From the NCBI GenBank assembly GCA_903939765.1, contig CAJAIK010000122.1:1-33778 (forward strand): a DNA stretch of 33,778 nt. Reading direction: 5' to 3'. Below the pieces are notes generated by a model that searched no databases, was not told the origin of the DNA, and saw nothing but the letters and a program-made list of their open reading frames with translations. Numbering within the stretch: position 1 is the first letter of the stretch; the number at the start of each line of letters is the position of its first letter. A program made the translations under genes and the position numbers. Of the stretch, positions 19,201 to 27,052 are shown piece by piece. The DNA is from an uncultured Chlorobiaceae bacterium. GTDB lineage: Bacteria; Bacteroidota; Chlorobiia; Chlorobiales; Chlorobiaceae.

Positions 19201-21454
19201 CACTGGCAAGACCAATAGATCCTCCTGCAGTAAATCCTCCATTGCCACCGCCGCCGCCGATCGACTGCGCCGCAATACCGTATGAATTGGCGCCCACAGT
19301 AGAGATATTGCTGAGATTTGAAACGGTAACGCCCAAGGCATTGCCGCCAGTACCACCTTTGCCGCCCACGCCAACCGCGATTCCAACGATGCCAGCGCTT
19401 CCGGCGACCGAAAATCCGCCATTACCGCCGCCACCACCAATCGACTGCGCAAGAATGCCATCCGAATTTGAACCAACGGTCGAAAGCGTACCTTTCGTCC
19501 CCACACTAACCTCTCCTCCATCGCCGCCAAAACCACCGTTACCTGCAACGCCGATGGCAATGCTAAGGACTGGATTGGCTGAGGCGGACACAGTAAAACC
19601 TCCATTGCCGCCGCCACCGCCGATCGACTGCGCCACAACGGCGGATGACTGGTCACCGTATGTATTTATACTGTAAGCTGTCGCTGAAAGCGGATCGGTA
19701 TTGTCGCGCCTGATGGTGACGCTTCCGCCCTTTCCGCCTCCGGCACCATCGCCCCCAAAAGCTGCGCTGATCCCTGGGCCAACCGAAATCGCACCGCCGC
19801 CGTTGCCGCCACCGCCACCGATCGACTGCGCCAGAATACCTGGTGAGCTTGCCGAAGCAAGGCCGTTTGTGCCAGCAGATATATTGCCACCGTTGATGAC
19901 AGTTACCGTGCCGCCGTCGGCGCCGCTGCCACCGCTACCGCCTGCCGTAAACAAACCGGCGGCAGTACCGCCGTTTCCGCCGCCGCCGCCGATCGACTGC
20001 GCCAGAATACCTGCCGCCTGCTCACCCGCCGTTGTCAGCGTCCCGCTGTTGGAGACAGAAACTGTTCCGCCTTTCGTTGTGCCCGAACCTTTGCCGCCAA
20101 GGGAAAACAGCGCACCTGAATTTGCACCGTTGCCTCCGCTACCGCCGATCGACTGCGCCTCAATGGCGTTTGCGCCAAGGCCTGATGTTGTAACATGTCC
20201 GGTACCGGCAACTCCAACCTCTACCGTTCCGCCGCTGCCACCGGCAGAGCCATCACCACCAAGGGCAACCGCCGCACTGATGGATTTTCCGGCGTCACCG
20301 CCGCCGCCACCAATGGACTGGGCAAAGATGCCCTGCGCGTAATTGCCGTGCGTCGTGATTGAGCCTCTGGCAGTAATTTGGGCTGCACCGCCATCACCTC
20401 CCGTACTACCACCACTGCCGCCCGAATAGAAAAGACCGAAACCACCAGAGCTGGAACCACCACCGCCGCCAATAGAGCGAGCCTCGATGCCGTAGGAGTA
20501 GTCACTACTTTGCAAGTCACCACCGGTCGTAATTGATGTTCCCGCATCAGTATACACGATTGCCTGACCAGCCTGACCAGCCCCGCCACCGCCACCGGAA
20601 CTATACGCGAAAAGGCCAAAGCCGCCGCCGCTTTGGCCACCATTGCCGCCCTGGCTGAATGCAAGGAGACCGACAGAGCTGTTGCCAGTCGTTGAGACAG
20701 AGCTGCCTGTTCCTGTAAGATTGGCGGTCGCATCCCCGCCATTACCACCCAGCCCCCCGCTGCCAGAGCTTCCACCTAAACCGTATGAACCGCCGCCGTT
20801 GCCGCCATTGCCAGCCAGACTCAGGGCTACCAGGCCAGCGCCATTGATCGCAGAGGCTTTGCCATTGAGGGTTACCGTAACGAGCCCCCCGTTTGCTCCA
20901 GTGTGCCCAGCCCCACCGTTGCCCAAAACATATGCGTTGCCGCCGTTGCCACCATTCGACCCTTTTGATACACCCTGGACTGCGGCTGTTATACCACCAG
21001 CCGGAACAGGCGGAACGCCTGCACCTGGAATGACCTGGTATATCCCGGTATTGACCGTTAAATCCACTGGAGGGCCAGCATTGCCCGATGGTGTGGTACC
21101 TATATCCACTGTATTGATGATCGCTGCTGCAGTTGTACCCTCCGCAGTAAGAACAGCGGTTTTATGACCATCAGGCCAAGTGATAACTGTAAAATAAGGA
21201 TGAAGTAAAGGGTCTGGAGAAACAGGGTTGGTCGTAAATGACTGATCCGCACCATCCCCCGGCACGGCTCCGACCTGAACATCAGCCTCATAAACGCTGT
21301 TACTCAATAAATTTATTACAGTAGCACCAGCATTGTTCGCCTCAACGAGGAGGAACGAGCCGGCAAAAAGGAGAGAGCAAACAAGGGGGGGGACGAAATG
21401 TGCTTTAACGCATGAATTGAAACGGACAAGGGAGAACGGAAGATAGTTGGACAT
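10223..21454 (-). CDS. Giant glycine-rich autotransporter (type Va secretion), 3743 residues
   Basis: A predicted outer-membrane/surface protein. Residues 1 to about 44 form a signal peptide with an extended polar start and a hydrophobic core (VCSLLFAGSFLLV). The passenger, about 160-3100, is a tandem array of roughly 45 modules of 50-85 residues; each has a core close to GILAQSIGGGGGNGGFS followed by beta-strand-like TVTVxSxGxIxTxGD, which suggests a beta-helix or beta-solenoid. About 3220-3330 (GNFVQTANGTY, then DRLNVSGTADVSGT) resembles the autotransporter-associated/autochaperone region. Residues about 3450-3743 are a PF03797-like beta-barrel ending in an aromatic residue (GFHINW), as the Bam recognition signal requires. 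ATG 21454 has a modest GAAAGA site. The gene stands alone. An adhesin or cell-contact role is inference; no enzymatic domain is visible. Confidence 0.92.
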   Translation of the reverse strand: MSNYLPFSLVRFNSCVKAHFVPPLVCSLLFAGSFLLVEANNAGATVINLLSNSVYEADVQVGAVPGDGADQSFTTNPVSPDPLLHPYFTVITWPDGHKTAVLTAEGTTAAAIINTVDIGTTPSGNAGPPVDLTVNTGIYQVIPGAGVPPVPAGGITAAVQGVSKGSNGGNGGNAYVLGNGGAGHTGANGGLVTVTLNGKASAINGAGLVALSLAGNGGNGGGSYGLGGSSGSGGLGGNGGDATANLTGTGSSVSTTGNSSVGLLAFSQGGNGGQSGGGFGLFAYSSGGGGGAGQAGQAIVYTDAGTSITTGGDLQSSDYSYGIEARSIGGGGGSSSGGFGLFYSGGSGGSTGGDGGAAQITARGSITTHGNYAQGIFAQSIGGGGGDAGKSISAAVALGGDGSAGGSGGTVEVGVAGTGHVTTSGLGANAIEAQSIGGSGGNGANSGALFSLGGKGSGTTKGGTVSVSNSGTLTTAGEQAAGILAQSIGGGGGNGGTAAGLFTAGGSGGSGADGGTVTVINGGNISAGTNGLASASSPGILAQSIGGGGGNGGGAISVGPGISAAFGGDGAGGGKGGSVTIRRDNTDPLSATAYSINTYGDQSSAVVAQSIGGGGGNGGFTVSASANPVLSIAIGVAGNGGFGGDGGEVSVGTKGTLSTVGSNSDGILAQSIGGGGGNGGFSVAGSAGIVGIAVGVGGKGGTGGNALGVTVSNLSNISTVGANSYGIAAQSIGGGGGNGGFTAGGSIGLASVSVGVGGEGASGGASGTVTVNSSGSILTWRDNSTGILAQSLGGGGGNGGFSAVGSLSLLGSVSVGVGGSGGGGQVAGNVDVTADGAGQSILGSQYTLVTFGQNADGILAQSIGGGGGNGGFAGTLALSGSASAGISLGGSGGIGNSAGTVSVTSGNSTLHNNIFTGGDNSNGILAQSIGGGGGNGGFAASLSGSLQGLGSAAVTLGGSGGSGATGNSVIVNSVGNITTLGDMSDAIFAQSVGGGGGNGGFSAALSASTGSFGGAVAIGGSGSGGGNGGSVTVNSTGDIETSGMQSSGIFAQSVGGGGGNGGFAGSGALTFGGVSAAVGLGGDGSSGGDGSTVDVTSIGNITTTGDQASAIIAQSVGGGGGNGGSTIGLSLGSAAGASVNIGGKGDSGGSAAAVTVHSTGNLSTGTEGVTGNDAYGILAQSIGGGGGNGGFSGNITFGGLAGIGVSVGGSGGSGGSAGLVVVTGSGNISTLFDNSSGILAQSLGGGGGNGGFSFSAAGSAAFEGIGAAGAVSVGGFGGTAGASSDVMVTNTGTIYTKGFNSNGIEAQSLGGGGGNGGLSVSGAFTVGAVGIGVSVGGFGAGGGDAGAVTVNSYGTTGLNSPVYGITTLETDGDQSNGIFAQSLGGGGGNGGFSATIGVALQGAAAGVSVGGFATGGGGKSETVSVTSYNNILTLGDKSNGILAQSIGGGGGNGGFSIGLSGGSEFGGSVSIGGKGSIGGDASSVTVQNYGTIWTKGADSNGIEAQSLGGGGGNGGFSIAGAFTTGSAALGLSVGGFGAGGGDADAVEVDSYAQATAGIPLLIAPEAGVVTLETDGARSNGIMAQSIGGGGGNGGFSGGLSASTSGGAFTASVGGFGSAAGDAGMVTVTSYNNILTKGVDSNGILAQSLGGGGGNGGFSIGLTAGSKFAGTLSIGGFSKMSGGGGDGKTVTVNNVGTIKTGGDRSNGIEAQSIGGSGGNGGFSLAGSFALGNAGLGASIGGSGSAGGLGGVVNVNSTNSIVDNIATIETTGQSANGIEAQSIGGGGGNGGFSGAFTATTDAQASLSLSVGGFGAAGNSAGAVDVISVDNILTHADGSNGILAQSVGGGGGNGGFSFAGTLSVPEGNSFSLSASLGGFGGLAGDAGTVTVASTGIISTLGNHADGVVAQSLGGGGGNGGLSVAGTFNFASSNNVPSITASVGGFGGSGGAGKAVGVTRIGDTSTIGDASVGILAQSIGGGGGNGGLSVAGSIGGPDSKQISASVGGFGGVGSEAGTVTVNNTGNISTGSSSIQQQQVAELGTIFQPVTVVTGKDSDGILAQSIGGGGGNGGFSFSGAVGPTGEDTNVNVGLTVGGFGGDGGFGSNVSVTNNGEIQTIGPSANGIKAQSIGGGGGNGGGAFTGLLAGGDAQAGKAINVAVSVGGMGGIGNTAGDVLVNQYGGILTSGAGSNGIFAQSIGGGGGNGGGANSLSLQLATSCTFDHLGLGKVITSVKAAKNPSVNVQVDVGGFGGTGNDAGNVTVNNHDFITTTGKASVGIKAQSIGGGGGDGGQAIVGLNGMFPGAEYVDYAITAVTFPISTTGLIQGAGRVTVGGHGGASGGGLAVNVTNNGFIQTSGSDSYGIEAQSIGGGGGNGGNASSGFTGLVSIGGFEGAKGNGGEVTVTNTPSLTSTADISTTGNSSAAIFAQSVGGGGGNGGSAGGLLSLGGFGGASGNGGTVSVKNDATLLTTGDKADGIIAQSLGGGGGNGGSSGLSGITLGGYGGASGDGGSVTVTNSSTAKIQTEGFASVGIFAQSVGGGGGLGGGKGKGAITIGGSGSGGGNGGTVKIYSYGTLTGDTPSIITKGDDAIGLFGESIGGGGGKGGSTFISAVAVGGSGGSSGNGGEVDITNTAWISTSGKRSDAIRAQSTGGGGGSAGGVSDPDFNGLGLIVSVGGSGSGGGTGGLVSVDNANKLYTAGNEANGIFAHSIGGGGGTGGGAIGAIAVGGSGGQYGDGGVVNVINRADGTIWTRGSMSNGIFAQSVGGGGGYGGGNSDADLLGFKTIVGGNGSGGNGGMVTVGNYGLIETDGFASQAILAQSIGGGGGSAGVAGSAGTDFSAESRTVSVGGSGGSGGDGGAVIVNNFESGTLVTNGANSTAIFAQSVGGGGGNGGGALTTIGGIGTASVTLGGNGGAGGNGGNVTVVNNGLVQINANNSIGIMAQSVGGGGGTAGSALGVAVVPVAIGGQNSVSGTGGDVSVTNTGSIIIDGDNSVGIFAQSVGGGGGLVQPGGGASSLALLNGGIGTGGIVTINNTAGSITVTGANSIALYSQSVGGGGGAVGLASDPPGQKGAFLFSGSSGGFGAASLTTINQTGNLIAHGVNSIALTAQSDAPDGDGNIIVNILNGATPSHIEGGSGQGAGVYILNGADNQLNNDGIITTVLGVDGFAVRADTGNDNIDNFGTIIGSVDLGAGANSFYNEVDAVFNSGVTVFLGAGNLLTNEGLLSPGDCEHVLTTDLTGNFVQTANGTYLADLDLKNQITDRLNVSGTADVSGTIAVNLVDPLTAPGYALPGQHTNVLISAAGGLTHSGITLQAPDTAVSTYSLLYPPNGTDIDLGYVIDYSPSGLTPNQHSVGSAINQIQLAQISPAFRPVATALFFQPDVATLGRIYDSLSGEGTSALQQAGFVADDIFLKTIAHRKEFWLSNDSHDVYGNSLLSTTGGPRGASRNWRAWITGNSSKGTLDGDRIVGSAKANDSGDGFVLGIDEQLSSSWLIGVAGGYGRMSFNVHDRETNGHVDAWHIAGYGAMRQDHFYLTGTLAYDYFNNKELRHASIPDVSMDTPCGESFTIPGFDEYLTGAFHSYSLSGDIEAGYKQQLNTVEVTPFAGLRYGSMHMSGFSETNMAGGLSPIGLSYNDRIIDSMPLRLGIQLKTKTEFTADTALSLVVSAAWKHEFRTERSTESSFVSAPGFDFVIQGAHPPVDSMLASIGLNLTVSKVCTLFGNFECDALGTEQSYAGMAGFHINW
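12200..20960 (-). repeat. Tandem coding repeats of the autotransporter passenger
   Basis: About 45 copies of a module of roughly 150-250 bp. The most conserved stretch on the plus strand reads close to CCGCCGCCGATCGACTGCGC and encodes AQSIGGGGG on the minus strand. Copies differ mostly in the hydrophobic spacer after the core, and the core alternates between SIGG, SVGG and SLGG. End modules are degenerate (for example LAFSQGGNGG near the start and TAQSDAPDGDG near the end), the usual pattern for an array that expands internally. The count was made by reading the translation and may be off by one or two. Confidence 0.9.
15900..17560 (-). repeat. Higher-order three-module repeat inside the passenger array
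   Basis: Within the array, modules beginning NGIEAQS occur near 17540, 16945 and 16330, about 600 bp apart. In each interval the modules follow one order: NGIEAQS with a FSxxGAF-type spacer ending in (T)LETDG or IETTG, then a module ending in a SYNNILT/VDNILT stretch, then an SNGILAQS module with a FSIGL-type spacer. The matching positions resemble each other more than adjacent modules do. This points to duplication of a block of about 200 residues. Confidence 0.7.
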
Positions 21455-21874
21455 GATCTTTCAATCGTTGAAATGAGTTAGTAAAAAACATCAAAACGAC
21501 CAGCACTGAGACAGCCTATCAGCAGCGCTAATACATACAGGTAACAGGAGAGCGATTCAGTAATGCGACGCTTTCATGCTACTCCAATAAAAAAAAGGTC
21601 AATTAGTCTAAATGTAAAAAAACGATAACTACCAGTCATAATACGTAAAAAAAATAAATCAATTGTATATTTGTTACATTTATTGAGTTTTTTTCAGCAA
21701 CGCCCTCTCTGCATTTCTTTAAAACTCCGTAGTGATCACTACCTGTGCAACCAGCGAATTGACTGCTGGCGTTTGGTCAATTACTTGGGCTGCAGCATGT
21801 TATATTAGCTACAGAGATTTTCGGTACAACCGCTCATTGGTTGTTTAAGCAAGCTTGCAAACCATCTTCCTCCA
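21455..21874. other. Divergent regulatory region between the autotransporter gene and queG
   Basis: This gene-free, AT-rich 420 bp separates two divergent starts, so it must hold both promoters. A perfect 14-bp palindrome lies within it (separate entry). A TATATT hexamer near 21802 is a possible -10 for queG, but no well-spaced -35 was found. On the minus strand a TTGACC hexamer near 21600 could serve the autotransporter gene; its -10 is poor. No small gene is evident. Confidence 0.6.
21729..21742. promoter_or_regulatory. Perfect 14-bp palindrome GTAGTGATCACTAC, candidate operator
   Basis: The sequence is its own reverse complement over 14 bases and lies in the intergenic region between two divergent genes. 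Perfect palindromes of this length without a loop are typical of binding sites for dimeric helix-turn-helix regulators. No regulator gene is adjacent and no second copy was seen nearby, so the function is a guess. Confidence 0.35.
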
Positions 21875-22840
21875 ATGGCAACCCCTTCCATCACTCTTGC
21901 ACGCCAGATTCGCAAGGAGGCGGCACGGCTCGGATTTGCCGCTATCGGGTTCTCCTCTCCGGTGCCGCAACCCATTGCCATGCAGCACTATACCGCCATG
22001 CTGCGCGATAGGCGGCATGGGGAGATGAGCTATATGGAAAAAAGAATGGAGGAGCGAGCCGATCCCTGCCTGCTCTTTGCGGGCCTGCACACCATCATCT
22101 CTGCGGCAATCAGCTACAATTACCCGATCAATTATAGTGACGGCCTGCCAAAAATTTCGAAATATGCGCTCATCGACGACTATCACACCGTTCTCAGGGT
22201 AAAACTTGAGGCACTCGTAGCGGCCTTACAACTGCTTGTAGAAGAGCCTCTCAATGCAAAAATCACCGTTGACAGCTCTCCTATCCTTGAAAAAGCGTGG
22301 GCCGAAGAGGCCGCCATCGGAAAAACCGGGAAAAATACCCTCTTGAAGGTCCCCTCAGCCGGCTCCTATCTTTTTCTTGGAGAGATTCTTGTGGACAGGG
22401 AGATCGTGTCACCAAAACTTGCACTGCCTAACTTATGCGGCAGTTGCAGCATCTGCCTTGAGCGCTGCCCTACCGGCGCACTGCTTGAACCGGGAAAAAT
22501 TGATGCGTCAAGGTGCATCTCCTACCTGACGGTAGAGCTGAAACGGGAGTTTACGGCTGAAGAGACGGCAATGGTTGGTGAGTGGTTGTTTGGATGCGAT
22601 ATCTGCCAGGAGGTCTGCCCCCATAACCGGCAAGCAAGCATCAAGGCGAATGAGTCGTTTGTGTTGCGGCAGAATCTCCTGAACATCACCACGGAAATAA
22701 TTCTGAACCTCACCAAATCAGGCTTCCGTGAGCTTTTTTATGGAACTCCGATTTTCCGCATCGGCCTCAGGCGTCTTAAACGCAACGCCCGGGCGGTAGC
22801 GGAAAATCTTAATAAGGCAAAACCGGCAACCACGGATTAG
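21875..22840 (+). CDS. queG: Epoxyqueuosine reductase QueG
   Basis: Cobalamin- and Fe-S-dependent enzyme that reduces epoxyqueuosine to queuosine in the wobble position of GUN-anticodon tRNAs. The product is 321 residues, a little short of E. coli QueG (379). Two [4Fe-4S] cluster ligand sets are clear: C188, C191, C194 and C198 (CGSCSICLERCP), and C214 with C241, C244 and C248 (CDICQEVCP). The conserved TVDSSPILEK block (about 131-140) contains the catalytic aspartate of the family. ATG 21875 gives a natural N-terminus. The C-terminal HEAT-like extension of longer QueG proteins is largely missing, which is common. The gene is alone, convergent with the aldo/keto reductase gene. Confidence 0.95.
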   Translation: MATPSITLARQIRKEAARLGFAAIGFSSPVPQPIAMQHYTAMLRDRRHGEMSYMEKRMEERADPCLLFAGLHTIISAAISYNYPINYSDGLPKISKYALIDDYHTVLRVKLEALVAALQLLVEEPLNAKITVDSSPILEKAWAEEAAIGKTGKNTLLKVPSAGSYLFLGEILVDREIVSPKLALPNLCGSCSICLERCPTGALLEPGKIDASRCISYLTVELKREFTAEETAMVGEWLFGCDICQEVCPHNRQASIKANESFVLRQNLLNITTEIILNLTKSGFRELFYGTPIFRIGLRRLKRNARAVAENLNKAKPATTD

Positions 22841-22878
22841 AACCCATTACCCCAGCCTGCGGATGGCACGGTATAAGG

Positions 22879-23883
<1,005 letters not shown>

Positions 23884-23926
23884 ACTCTCTCCGTTTTTTT
23901 CGGTTCCGTGTTGTTCGTCAAGCCAT

Positions 23927-23968
23927 AAAAAAAGATCGGGGCGCACTACGTTTGTACAACCCCGATCT
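23927..23968 (-). terminator. Rho-independent terminator of purH
   Basis: On the minus strand the stem AGATCGGGG (23968-23960) pairs perfectly with CCCCGATCT (23941-23933) across an 18-nt loop and is followed by a run of T (23932-23927). It sits about 55 bp past the purH stop and 44 bp before the start of the aldo/keto reductase gene, so it should separate the two transcripts. Confidence 0.85.
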
Positions 23969-24022
23969 CTTTTATTTTCAGCACTTCATGATAGTCGAAA
24001 AAAGGTCATTCATCCCTGTGTC

Positions 24023-25597
24023 TCAATGCTTGAAGTGGCGCATACCGGTAAAGACCATGGCGAGGTTGTTGGCGTCAGCCGCCTCAATCACCTCGTTATC
24101 GCGGATGGAACCGCCCGGCTGAATAACAGCAGTCACTCCGGCCTCGGCAGCGGCAAGCAGGCCGTCAGCAAAGGGGAAAAATGCATCTGAGGCTACAACC
24201 GAGCCATGCAGGTCGAGGTTGACTTCGGAGGCCTTCCAGCGTGCAATTTTTGAAGAGTCCACGCGCGACATCTGACCGGCGCCAACACCATAGGTCTGGC
24301 GGTTTTTAACATAGAGTATGGTGTTCGACTTGATATGCTTGCAGATCTTCCAGGCAAACATCAAATCAGCAATCTCCTCTTCGGTTGGCTGCCGTTTGGT
24401 GACAACGGTCAAATCCTCTTTTGCCACGATTTTGCTGTCGCGTTCCTGAACGAGCATCCCGAAGGGGGTTGACTTGAACTCCCAGCCGCCTTTGGGCAAT
24501 GCGCTCGTCTGCAGCACAAGCCTGCGATCTTTTTTCTTCATCAGCATCTCAAGCACGCCATCCTCAAAAGCGGGCGCAATGAGAATTTCGGTAAAGATTT
24601 CATTGACCGCCGTTGCAGCCTCCATATCAAGAGGACGGTTGAAAGCGATAATGCCGCCAAAAGGGGCCTGGGTATCGGTTGAAAATGCCCTGCGGTAGGC
24701 TTCGGCAAGCGTGGAGGCCTGAGCAACGCCGCACGGGTTGGTGTGTTTGACAATGACCACGGTCGGCTCTTCACCACGGAACTCCTCAATCAGGGTGACG
24801 GCTGCGGCAATATCGAGCATATTGTTGTAGGAGAGCTCCTTGCCATGCAGCTTCTCGAAAAAGTCGCCGAAAGAGCGTGTGCCGTTCTCATCGGTCAGGC
24901 GATAAAGCCCGGCACTCTGATGCGGGTTTTCTCCGTAGCGCATATCAAGCTCACGCTCCAGGCTGACCGTCATCTTCGTCGCCGCCTGCTGCGCTCCACC
25001 GACAGCTCCTGCCAGATACGAGGCAATGGCGCGATCATAACGGGAGGTGAGTTCAAAAACCTTCAGTGCAAGCCTCAGGCGGGTCGTCCTTTTCGTTGCA
25101 CCGTTGTTTTCCCGCATCTCCTGCAAAACAAGCGCGTAGTCGTCACTGTCGGTGACCACCGTAACGGACTCATTGTTCTTGGCTGCACTCCGAAGCATGG
25201 AGGGGCCGCCGATATCAATATTTTCTATAGCATCCTCGAAGGTTACGTCCGGTTTTGCCACCGTAGCCTCAAAAGGATAGAGGTTGACAACAACAAGATC
25301 AATAAAGCTGATTCCGTTCTCGGTCGCCTGTTTGACATGGTCAGCATTTTCCCTGACAGCAAGCAGTCCACCATGTATTTTCGGGTGAAGGGTTTTGACC
25401 CGTCCATCCATAATTTCCGGGAAACCGGTGATGGTTGAGATGGAAGAGGCGCTGACACCTGAATCCTGCAGCGACTTCAAGGTACCCCCAGTTGAAAAAA
25501 TTTCAACACCCATGCCACTTAACTCACGGCAAAATTCAACAATACCGGTTTTATCAGATACAGAGACCAGCGCCCGCTTAATGACAGGATCAGACAT
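24023..25597 (-). CDS. purH: Bifunctional AICAR formyltransferase/IMP cyclohydrolase PurH
   Basis: Catalyses the last two steps of de novo purine synthesis: formylation of AICAR with 10-formyl-THF, then ring closure to IMP. The 524-residue length fits the family. The N-terminal MGS-like cyclohydrolase domain carries [29 protein letters not shown] and NLYPF. The C-terminal AICAR transformylase domain carries the catalytic KHTNPCG block, MRYGENPHQ and QPGGSIRD, and the usual end GMRHFKH. The start at 25597 gives the normal N-terminus, with no strong ribosome binding site. It is followed by a good terminator, so it seems to be transcribed singly. Confidence 0.98.
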   Translation of the reverse strand: MSDPVIKRALVSVSDKTGIVEFCRELSGMGVEIFSTGGTLKSLQDSGVSASSISTITGFPEIMDGRVKTLHPKIHGGLLAVRENADHVKQATENGISFIDLVVVNLYPFEATVAKPDVTFEDAIENIDIGGPSMLRSAAKNNESVTVVTDSDDYALVLQEMRENNGATKRTTRLRLALKVFELTSRYDRAIASYLAGAVGGAQQAATKMTVSLERELDMRYGENPHQSAGLYRLTDENGTRSFGDFFEKLHGKELSYNNMLDIAAAVTLIEEFRGEEPTVVIVKHTNPCGVAQASTLAEAYRRAFSTDTQAPFGGIIAFNRPLDMEAATAVNEIFTEILIAPAFEDGVLEMLMKKKDRRLVLQTSALPKGGWEFKSTPFGMLVQERDSKIVAKEDLTVVTKRQPTEEEIADLMFAWKICKHIKSNTILYVKNRQTYGVGAGQMSRVDSSKIARWKASEVNLDLHGSVVASDAFFPFADGLLAAAEAGVTAVIQPGGSIRDNEVIEAADANNLAMVFTGMRHFKH

Positions 25598-25674
25598 TTG
25601 CAGAAAATTTATTTATTGATCGTTTTAAGAGCCCTTTGTGAAGCGGGAATTTAAGAAAAAATCCTCAATTGTTT

Positions 25675-25703
25675 GAGAGCGACCTTGCACCGCCGTCGCT
25701 CTC
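25675..25703 (-). terminator. 9-bp stem-loop after the alpha/beta hydrolase gene
   Basis: GAGAGCGAC (25675-25683) and GTCGCTCTC (25695-25703) form a perfect stem with an 11-nt loop, 23 bp past the stop of the minus-strand hydrolase gene. In that direction the T-run is about 10 nt away from the stem; on the plus strand TTTT follows directly. It probably ends the hydrolase transcript before the purH promoter region. Confidence 0.5.
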
Positions 25704-25725
25704 TTTTGGAACTGTTAAGGTAAAA

Positions 25726-26670
25726 TCAGCCAATAAAGTCGACCACCGCATCGCACATCTGTGTAAGGCCTGGTTGCTCAAGAGGATAATGACCTGCATT
25801 TTCAAGCATCACCACCTTTGTCGGCACACGATTGACACGAATGAGAAAAAGCTTACTGAGATGCAGGGGTGTCCAGGTGTCTTTTTCCGGCTGGGTCAGT
25901 AAAATCGGGCAAACAGCAAATTCTTCGGGTTCAATAACCGGCTGGTATGCCGTGAACGAGCTGAGGAATTTCATGGTGACCCATTTGCCTGCGGAAGTTT
26001 TGTCTCTCAAACAAGCCTTGAGCGCCGCTTTATTGTTGACAAGTGCCGACATTTTGCTTACCAGACTCATCGGCATACGAAGCGCTGCCAGTGGCGTTTT
26101 GGCGGCAAGATGGGTCAATGGCACACCGATACGGCTCATGAGGAAATTCAGTGCAGTTTCATCGCGAACCTGTTGTACCCGCTGGTCGAGAAAGGTCATG
26201 CCCACGATACCTTTGACTTTTTTGTTGAGCGCTGCTGTGTGAAAGGCAAGCATACCTCCGGCACTGAGACCATAGAGCACGATGGGGCGTCCATCTTTTT
26301 CAAGCTCTCGGTCAATGAGGTCAGAGCCTGCCTGAACCCAATCGTCGTAGGTCACGAGCGCACCTGATGCCACCTGGGTCATCCCATACTCGGGCATATC
26401 GATGGCAATGGTTTCAAAGCCACGCTTGAAAAGGGGACGGCCCAGAATGGTAGACATTTGCCGCCCGTTGGTGCCAACTCCGTGAAACAAGATCACTTTT
26501 ACCCTGGCACCGGGATTACGATAACAATCAAGGTGTATCTGGTGACTTCGCCATTGCCACCACTCTTCTGAGGGCTCATGACCCGGCTCTAACTGAAATC
26601 CTTTGGGAAGAAATGCCTGGATTTCCCGCCAATTCGATTGCGTTCCGTAGTCCTCGTTACTATTTGTCAT
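25726..26670 (-). CDS. Alpha/beta hydrolase
   Basis: A 314-residue cytoplasmic hydrolase with no signal peptide. Visible elements of the fold are the oxyanion strand ILFHGVGTNGR, the nucleophile elbow LYGLSAGGM (G-x-S-x-G, Ser), an acidic residue in PEKDTWTP after the penultimate strand, and the catalytic His in ENAGHYPLE. The segment between has mostly helical lid character. Substrate cannot be read from sequence; lipase, esterase and lysophospholipase members share this pattern. ATG 26670 is preferred to the in-frame TTG at 26676; neither has a good ribosome binding site. Confidence 0.85.
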   Translation of the reverse strand: MTNSNEDYGTQSNWREIQAFLPKGFQLEPGHEPSEEWWQWRSHQIHLDCYRNPGARVKVILFHGVGTNGRQMSTILGRPLFKRGFETIAIDMPEYGMTQVASGALVTYDDWVQAGSDLIDRELEKDGRPIVLYGLSAGGMLAFHTAALNKKVKGIVGMTFLDQRVQQVRDETALNFLMSRIGVPLTHLAAKTPLAALRMPMSLVSKMSALVNNKAALKACLRDKTSAGKWVTMKFLSSFTAYQPVIEPEEFAVCPILLTQPEKDTWTPLHLSKLFLIRVNRVPTKVVMLENAGHYPLEQPGLTQMCDAVVDFIG

Positions 26671-27052
26671 TGGCAACGGATTAGTTTGTTGATTTCACCG
26701 GGCGCAAAAACACTTCGGTGACATGATAGGATCACTCAATACTTGAAGGCTTGCTGCACAACGCATAACCGCCTTAAAATCTCGGTGAGTAGACCAGCCA
26801 CTCTCTTTTGCCAAGGTAATAAAACAGCATCATATCATCAAAAACGCCAAACCATGACACGTTTCGAATACGCAAAAACAGCGACTGATTGCACAATAAA
26901 CCGGACGTATCAGAGAGTGATTTTTTAATTGAATCGCCACAACAAGAGCCTGAATGTCCCTGATTTTTTGGCACATGGTTACAATTGCGATTTTTTTACC
27001 AGCCATCGGCCCGAAGCGCTTGTCGGGCTCAACCCGCTCCAGAACTGATATT
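26671..27052. other. Gene-poor spacer, no supported feature
   Basis: Between the hydrolase start and the small membrane protein stop there is about 380 bp without a supported gene. A minus-strand open frame (26830-27087) crosses it and overlaps the membrane protein gene; it has no recognisable homology and an odd composition at its end, so it is not annotated. The hydrolase promoter should lie in the left part. Confidence 0.5.

Noticed and set aside
12200-20960. Regularly spaced short repeats that could suggest a CRISPR array
   Set aside because: The repeats are in-frame coding modules of one continuous reading frame with unequal spacing and no cas genes.
12330-21167. Numerous plus-strand proline-rich open frames (for example 15774-16328, 18144-18899, 19062-19676, 19701-20342)
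   Set aside because: They are antisense to the glycine-rich repeat gene, have no ribosome binding sites and are explained by its codon pattern.
23884-23946. Longer start for the aldo/keto reductase
   Set aside because: The extension runs into the purH terminator hairpin, while ATG 23883 has a good GGAGAG site.
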